Of a stretch of 64,000 bases of DNA, positions 61,473 to 64,000 are shown piece by piece. Source of the stretch: Nostoc sp. MS1 (GTDB lineage: Bacteria; Cyanobacteriota; Cyanobacteriia; Cyanobacteriales; Nostocaceae); contig NZ_AP023441.1 in the NCBI RefSeq assembly GCF_019976755.1, positions 6,197,501 to 6,261,500 of the forward strand, given 5' to 3'. Within the stretch, counting starts at the first letter, position 1, and every line of letters starts with the position of its first letter. The position numbers were made by a program, and so were the translations under genes. A model generated the notes under the pieces. That model searched no databases and was not told where the DNA came from. It saw only the letters and a list, made by a program, of their open reading frames with translations.

Positions 61473-63365
61473 ATGAATTTCTTTGAACATCAAGACAAGG
61501 CACGCCAAAACACACAGCAACTACTAGGGTTATTTGCCTTGTCCATCGTGGTGATGATTTTAGCAATTTATATTGCGGCATTATTTCTGTTACGTTTGGC
61601 TCCGCGTATTTGGTGGGAACCGCAAATATTTTTGTGTATTGCTAGTGGGACAATTATTGCGATCGCTATTGGTAGTCTATATAAAATATTCTGTCTGCGT
61701 GAAGGTGGGCGAGTTATTGCCCAAGAGTTGGGGGGACGCTATCTTGTAGCTGACATGGCTAACCCTCAAGAAAAACAGCTATTAAATATTGTCGAAGAAA
61801 TGGCGATCGCTTCTGGTATTCCTGTGCCAGAAGTTTATATTCTTGATGCCGAAATGGGCATCAATGCCTTCGCTGCCGGGTTTACACTTAACGACGCTGT
61901 AATTGGTGTTACCCGTGGCACATTACTATCCCTGAACCGAGATGAGCTACAAGGAGTCATCGGTCACGAATTTAGCCACATTCTTAACGGCGATATGCGG
62001 TTAAATTTGCGTTTGGTGGGGCTATTACACGGCATTTTATTTATCTACCTAACTGGGGAATTGTTATGGCGTTTACGTGGTACTGAGTCCCGCGAAGAAA
62101 AGGGGCCTCCTCTGTGGGCTTTTGGTGTAGCACTAATGTTAATCGGTTGGATCGGCTTAATCTGCGGTCGCATCATTAAAGCTGCCGTTTCCCGTCAACG
62201 GGAGTTTTTAGCCGATGCTTCCGCCGTACAATTCACTCGTAACCCTGATGGCATTGCTAGCGTCTTTGAAAAACTCCAACGTTCGGACTCACGCCTGATT
62301 TCCCCCCGTGCGGAAGCCTCCAGCCACATGTTTTTCGGCAATCCCCTCAACCCTTCCTTCTGGGAAGCTATGCTTTCTACCCACCCACCCCTGAGCGAAC
62401 GCATCCGCCGCGTCCGGGGTTTGAACACCCGCAATTTAGCCGCATCCCCATCTGTCCGCCGTTCCTCCACTCCAGATTCCCTCGCAATGGGTTTCGCTGG
62501 TGGTAGTCCTACAATCACCCCAGAACAGGTAGTCAATCAAGTCGGGAGCGTTGCACCAGAGCATTTTGCCCATGCTCAAGCCTTGTTATCAAAGTTACCA
62601 GAAGCCTTGCGTTTGGGTGTAAGGGAACAACAGAGTGCAATGGCGATCGCTTTTGCCTTAGCTTTAGAGGTAGAAAATACCCCAGTACAAGAACGCCAGC
62701 TTGCTTGGTTGCGTGAAGTCCAACCAAGCGAGATTGTAGAACAAACCCTGACATTTAAAGACGAAATCAGTCAAATAGATCCAGGCTTGCGCCTACCACT
62801 AATAGATTTAGTAGTACCAGCACTACGCAAGTCTTCTGCTAAAGAGTGCCATAGACTTTGCAAATGTATTCAAGGTTTAATCGTCGCCACTGGCAGCTTT
62901 TCTCTGTGGCACTTTATCTTGCAACTAGTCCTATGGCATCGTCTGCAACCTCTTATAGATCCCACAGCAACAATCAAAGTAGAATTTACGTCTATAGAAG
63001 ATATTTGGTCAGATAGCATCACCGTACTATCGGCAATTGCCCGTGTAGGACAATCCAAACCTGATGACATTGCTTATGCCTTTCGTTCTGGAGTATTTCG
63101 CCTACCCGGAGCCGGAAAGCAAGAAAAAGCAGATACACCAGTAACTTGTAATTTCTCACAAGTGAAGAAGAGTATCGAACGCCTCCGCCTCGCCTCTCCT
63201 AAACTTAAGCAAGCGATTGTTGATGCCTGCGCTCACACTGTTCTATTAGACAATCAAGTTACTAATTCGGAAGCAGATTTATTAAGAGCGATCGCCATGA
63301 CCTTAGACTGTCCCATCCCACCCTTTTTAGATTCTCAACGTCGCGCTATCAAAGCAAAATCCTAA
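61473..63365 (+). CDS. M48-family membrane metallopeptidase
   Basis: A 630-residue protein: two N-terminal membrane segments (about 17-40 and 50-70), M48 peptidase domain with zinc motif HEFSH (165-169) and downstream SRQREFLADASAVQFTRNPD, two further membrane segments (about 180-190 and 210-235), then a long cytoplasmic region of about 300 residues ending with a TerB-like helical part (VDACAHTVLLDNQVTNSEAD). HtpX-like enzymes degrade misfolded membrane proteins. The long C-terminal extension is not in HtpX. Probably one operon with lemA. Confidence 0.88.
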   Translation: MNFFEHQDKARQNTQQLLGLFALSIVVMILAIYIAALFLLRLAPRIWWEPQIFLCIASGTIIAIAIGSLYKIFCLREGGRVIAQELGGRYLVADMANPQEKQLLNIVEEMAIASGIPVPEVYILDAEMGINAFAAGFTLNDAVIGVTRGTLLSLNRDELQGVIGHEFSHILNGDMRLNLRLVGLLHGILFIYLTGELLWRLRGTESREEKGPPLWAFGVALMLIGWIGLICGRIIKAAVSRQREFLADASAVQFTRNPDGIASVFEKLQRSDSRLISPRAEASSHMFFGNPLNPSFWEAMLSTHPPLSERIRRVRGLNTRNLAASPSVRRSSTPDSLAMGFAGGSPTITPEQVVNQVGSVAPEHFAHAQALLSKLPEALRLGVREQQSAMAIAFALALEVENTPVQERQLAWLREVQPSEIVEQTLTFKDEISQIDPGLRLPLIDLVVPALRKSSAKECHRLCKCIQGLIVATGSFSLWHFILQLVLWHRLQPLIDPTATIKVEFTSIEDIWSDSITVLSAIARVGQSKPDDIAYAFRSGVFRLPGAGKQEKADTPVTCNFSQVKKSIERLRLASPKLKQAIVDACAHTVLLDNQVTNSEADLLRAIAMTLDCPIPPFLDSQRRAIKAKS

Positions 63366-63596
63366 TTTTTCTCATTAAATTCTTATTTAGCCTGATTCAC
63401 AGATAGAATTGATGTTTATTAAAGATAGCCTCTTTTTGCTATCTCTCATCCTTGGAAGCATATCGAACCTGTATTTAAGCTTGCCATTTTTAGTCAAAAT
63501 GTAAAATTTTTAGATAAAATACCATCATCTCAACTATCCTGAAAATAGATTGTTATATTGTACTAATTACTTATTTAGTACAACTTGGGGTAAGCT
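63366..63596. other. Intergenic spacer
   Basis: AT-rich, 230 bp, with a weak hairpin (AGATAGCCTC, TTTTTGCTATCT near 63424-63443) that may terminate the M48 gene. Nothing else. Confidence 0.4.
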
Positions 63597-64000
63597 GTGC
63601 GTAATGATTTACAAAATTTGGAGATTAGCTCGAAAGAATTAGAAAATTTAACTAATCTACCTGTAAATTCTCAATTAATTATTATTAGAAATTTCTTAAT
63701 AAAGTTTTGTAAAAAAATCCTAGCTCAAATTAAAGGCTCAGAAGGTGCAACAGTAATCTTTCTTGGCTTTTCTGTAACTATTTTTGCCTATTTAATAGTT
63801 GATGTTTTTATTAAAATATTTGCAGGTTGGATAAATATACCATCCTGGCTATTGTTGATAGTTCTTACTTTTTTAGGATACGCAAGTACACAGTCTTTTT
63901 TATACTATTGGTGGCGTAATCAGCAAAAAATTCTGAAAAAAAATATGACAACTTCTTTAGAAATTCTTTTAAAGGATGTAGAGAGATATAATTCTGTTAT
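63597..64000 (+). CDS. Hypothetical membrane protein (runs off the right edge)
   Basis: Open frame from a GTG at 63597 (with GGGGTAAG upstream) to the window end, about 134 residues without a stop. Acidic N-terminus (NDLQNLEISSKELENL), two membrane segments (about 60-79, ATVIFLGFSVTIFAYLIVDV, and 89-106, IPSWLLLIVLTFLGYAST), then a basic linker (YYWWRNQQKILKKN) and helix. Not recognised; the start is a best guess. Confidence 0.55.
   Translation, partial: MRNDLQNLEISSKELENLTNLPVNSQLIIIRNFLIKFCKKILAQIKGSEGATVIFLGFSVTIFAYLIVDVFIKIFAGWINIPSWLLLIVLTFLGYASTQSFLYYWWRNQQKILKKNMTTSLEILLKDVERYNSV

Overview
The window comes from a filamentous, heterocyst-forming cyanobacterium of the Nostoc/Anabaena type. 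Evidence: many HIP1 palindromes (GCGATCGC), tandem heptamer repeats between genes, a HetP-like protein, and typical cyanobacterial genes (petG, cytochrome cM, a Psb35-like protein, a bilin-type GAF histidine kinase, GH100 invertase, RRM protein). Most of the window is ordinary single-gene chromosome. It is broken by two insertion sequences, several MITE-like repeats and a few accessory loci.

1-5.8 kb: the most unusual locus, a ribosomal-peptide (RiPP) cluster on the minus strand. Five tandem genes encode 80-86 aa precursor peptides with a shared leader ending in Gly-Gly and a Ser/Thr-rich core without cysteine. They are followed by an aminoglycoside-phosphotransferase-like kinase and a HopA1-family protein, the enzyme pair known from class V lanthipeptide and thioamitide dehydration, and then by a HetP-like gene. 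Each precursor gene has a conserved stem-loop in its leader. A different small leader-like peptide gene lies upstream. At the left edge is the C-terminus of a PpiC-like isomerase, perhaps part of an export operon outside the window.

6-19.9 kb: DUF3352 protein, RRM RNA-binding protein (start preceded by a hairpin hiding its ribosome-binding site), thioredoxin, a second IF-3 with an apparent AUU start, GalU, LD-carboxypeptidase, LysR regulator, Psb35-like protein, TerB-like protein, RsmB, a methyltransferase and a neutral invertase.

20.5-29.6 kb: an IS630-type element with a -1 frameshift, DUF3370 protein, C15-like peptidase, HisH, RsmD, PetG, cytochrome cM, TPR protein, PpiC-like isomerase, Uma2 nuclease.

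29.8-34.3 kb: a NACHT NTPase gene with a simple-repeat segment, cut by an IS5-type element with a 6-bp target duplication; removing the element restores one frame. A MITE-like repeat follows.

34.3-51.3 kb: ABC exporter, small membrane protein, DUF2288, YdcF, ArsA/Get3-like ATPase with Hsp20-like tail, a two-bilin-GAF histidine kinase, CocE-type hydrolase, HEAT protein with polylysine tail, retropepsin-like protein, a transketolase/phosphoketolase-like enzyme, and a dynamin-like GTPase.

51.5-64 kb: a VapBC-type pair, a nuclease remnant, an orphan antitoxin, an HD-domain (SpoT-like) hydrolase, secreted TPR-CHAT protein, SLH-fasciclin outer-membrane-type protein, and a LemA/M48 pair; the last gene runs off the right edge.
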